12,808 bases of DNA from Haloarculaceae archaeon (lineage in GTDB: Archaea; Halobacteriota; Halobacteria; Halobacteriales; Haloarculaceae), in the NCBI GenBank assembly GCA_018609945.1, contig JAHENO010000094.1:1-12808 (forward strand). The letters are read 5' to 3'. The number at the start of each line of letters is the position of its first letter. The stretch's first letter is position 1. The position numbers and the translations under genes were made by a program. The notes beneath the pieces were generated by a model. The model did not search any database. It had not been told where the DNA came from and was given only the letters and a program-made list of their open reading frames with translations. Positions 12,163 to 12,808 of this stretch are shown one piece after another.

Positions 12163-12187
12163 GCGTGAAAACTGGGTCGGTGTCGAA

Positions 12188-12195
12188 TCGGCCGA
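12188..12195. repeat. TCGGCCGA palindrome, copy 2
   Basis: Second copy of the palindrome found at 12155-12162, overlapping the left arm of the nested inverted repeat at 12191-12239. Confidence 0.35.
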
Positions 12196-12239
12196 AACGG
12201 GCGCCGAGTTCGCTCGGCCCCTGACCCGGCAGTTTCGGC
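12191..12239. repeat. Nested inverted repeats between gltX and purL
   Basis: Outer arms gccgaaac (12191-12198) and gtttcggc (12232-12239) are perfect complements. Inside lies gccgag-ttcg-ctcggc (12203-12218), a 6-bp stem on a TTCG loop, extended by GGG/CCC (12199-12201 with 12219-12221) past a single bulged C. It could be a structured leader of either divergent gene or a double operator. It sits about 50 bases from both start codons. Confidence 0.5.
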
Positions 12240-12283
12240 GACCTGTGACTGCATGGAAAACGCTTTGTCGAGGCTCTGACAAC

Positions 12284-12288
12284 GGGAG
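12284..12288 (+). promoter_or_regulatory. Shine-Dalgarno-like GGGAG of purL
   Basis: GGGAG ends 4 bases before the ATG at 12293. It suggests a leadered purL mRNA; no convincing TATA box was identified for this gene. Confidence 0.4.
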
Positions 12289-12292
12289 CACA

Positions 12293-12808
12293 ATGGCGCT
12301 GGCGGAGTCAGACCGCGACCTGATCGTCGAGGAACTGGGGCGTGAACCCACGCCGGCCGAGGCGGCACTCTTCGAGAATCTCTGGAGCGAACACTGCGCC
12401 TACCGGTCCTCGCGGCCTCTCCTCTCCGCGTTCGAATCGGCGGGCGAACAGGTGGTCGTCGGCCCCGGGGACGACGCAGCCGTCGTGGCGCTGCCGACTC
12501 CCGGGGACGGTGAGGCGAGTGACGCTGACGGAGAGACATACATCACGCTCGGCATCGAGAGCCACAACCATCCGTCATACGTCGATCCGTTCGACGGCGC
12601 TGCGACGGGCGTTGGCGGCATCGTGCGCGACACGATGTCGATGGGCGCCTACCCAATCGCGCTCGCCGACTGTCTGTACTTCGGCGACTTCGCCCGCGAG
12701 CGCTCCCGCTATCTCTTCGAGGGTGTGGTCGAGGGGATCAGCCACTACGGCAACTGCATCGGCGTCCCGACCGTCGCCGGGAGCGTCGCGTTCCACGAGG
12801 ACTACGAG
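12293..12808 (+). CDS. purL: Phosphoribosylformylglycinamidine synthase subunit PurL, N-terminal part (3' end outside window)
   Basis: The first 172 codons of the large FGAM synthase subunit, which converts FGAR to FGAM with ATP and ammonia supplied by PurQ in de novo purine synthesis. The frame stays open to the end of the window. Family motifs appear in order: FENLWSEHCAYRSSRPLL (27-44), VVVGPGDDAAVV (54-65), ESHNHPSYVDPFDGAATGVG (89-108, with the conserved ESHNHP), GGIVRDTMSMGAYPIALADC and YFGDF. A short acidic insertion (DGEASDADGE, 72-81) replaces a loop, as usual in haloarchaea. The ATG at 12293 is supported by GGGAG and the family-typical start. It diverges from gltX over a 151-base region rich in inverted repeats that may control one or both genes. 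Confidence 0.96.
   Translation, partial: MALAESDRDLIVEELGREPTPAEAALFENLWSEHCAYRSSRPLLSAFESAGEQVVVGPGDDAAVVALPTPGDGEASDADGETYITLGIESHNHPSYVDPFDGAATGVGGIVRDTMSMGAYPIALADCLYFGDFARERSRYLFEGVVEGISHYGNCIGVPTVAGSVAFHEDYE

Noticed and set aside
12142..12351. An N-terminal extension of gltX by 70 codons
   Set aside because: The added residues are unlike GluRS, cross the divergent promoter region and the purL start, and lack a Shine-Dalgarno; the ATG at 12141 gives the normal archaeal N-terminus.

Overview
The window looks like a chromosomal stretch from a halophilic archaeon (class Halobacteria). GC is very high, the predicted proteins are rich in Asp and Glu, and several promoters put an archaeal TATA element about 27 bases before the start codon, as in leaderless haloarchaeal transcripts. 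The gene content agrees: archaeal-type GluRS, TmcA, and a zinc-containing 7Fe ferredoxin of archaeal type. No rRNA, tRNA, CRISPR array, insertion sequence or integrase was seen, and gene density is high with no gene-free stretch over 200 bases. The species cannot be named from what is visible.

Layout. (1) 1-1003: the C-terminal part of a family-4 uracil-DNA glycosylase (+) converges on a BCP/AhpE-like peroxiredoxin (-). (2) 1086-4370: a tightly packed plus-strand cluster of tatA, tmcA and a DUF456 membrane protein, the first three linked by 4-base GTGA overlaps, followed by a 59-residue Cys/His mini-protein. (3) 4367-5098: an HTH-GNAT fusion on the minus strand, sharing a CTAG double stop with the mini-protein. 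(4) 5150-10320: a minus-strand electron-transfer cluster, in transcription order zinc/7Fe ferredoxin, etfB/fixA, etfA/fixB, fixC (with a FixX-like Fe-S domain fused at its end), and a small orphan protein. (5) 10411-12808: gltX (-) diverging from the start of purL (+).

The electron-transfer cluster is the most interesting part. EtfB and EtfA form the ETF flavoprotein heterodimer. FixC is an ETF:quinone oxidoreductase-like flavoprotein carrying its own 4Fe-4S ligands. The ferredoxin is a plausible low-potential partner. Together they resemble the Fix/EtfABCX complexes, some of which bifurcate electrons between quinone and ferredoxin, but bifurcation here is inference. Unusual details are a roughly 150-residue acidic N-terminal extension of EtfA containing a duplicated helical module, a 10-codon mini-ORF with its own strong Shine-Dalgarno wedged between etfA and fixC, an unrecognised 123-residue protein after fixC, and several dyad-symmetric sites before etfB.

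Other points worth attention are a PCNA-binding-like tail on the uracil-DNA glycosylase, a replaced proline in the peroxiredoxin active-site motif, an aberrant KMSKS loop in GluRS, and nested inverted repeats between gltX and purL.
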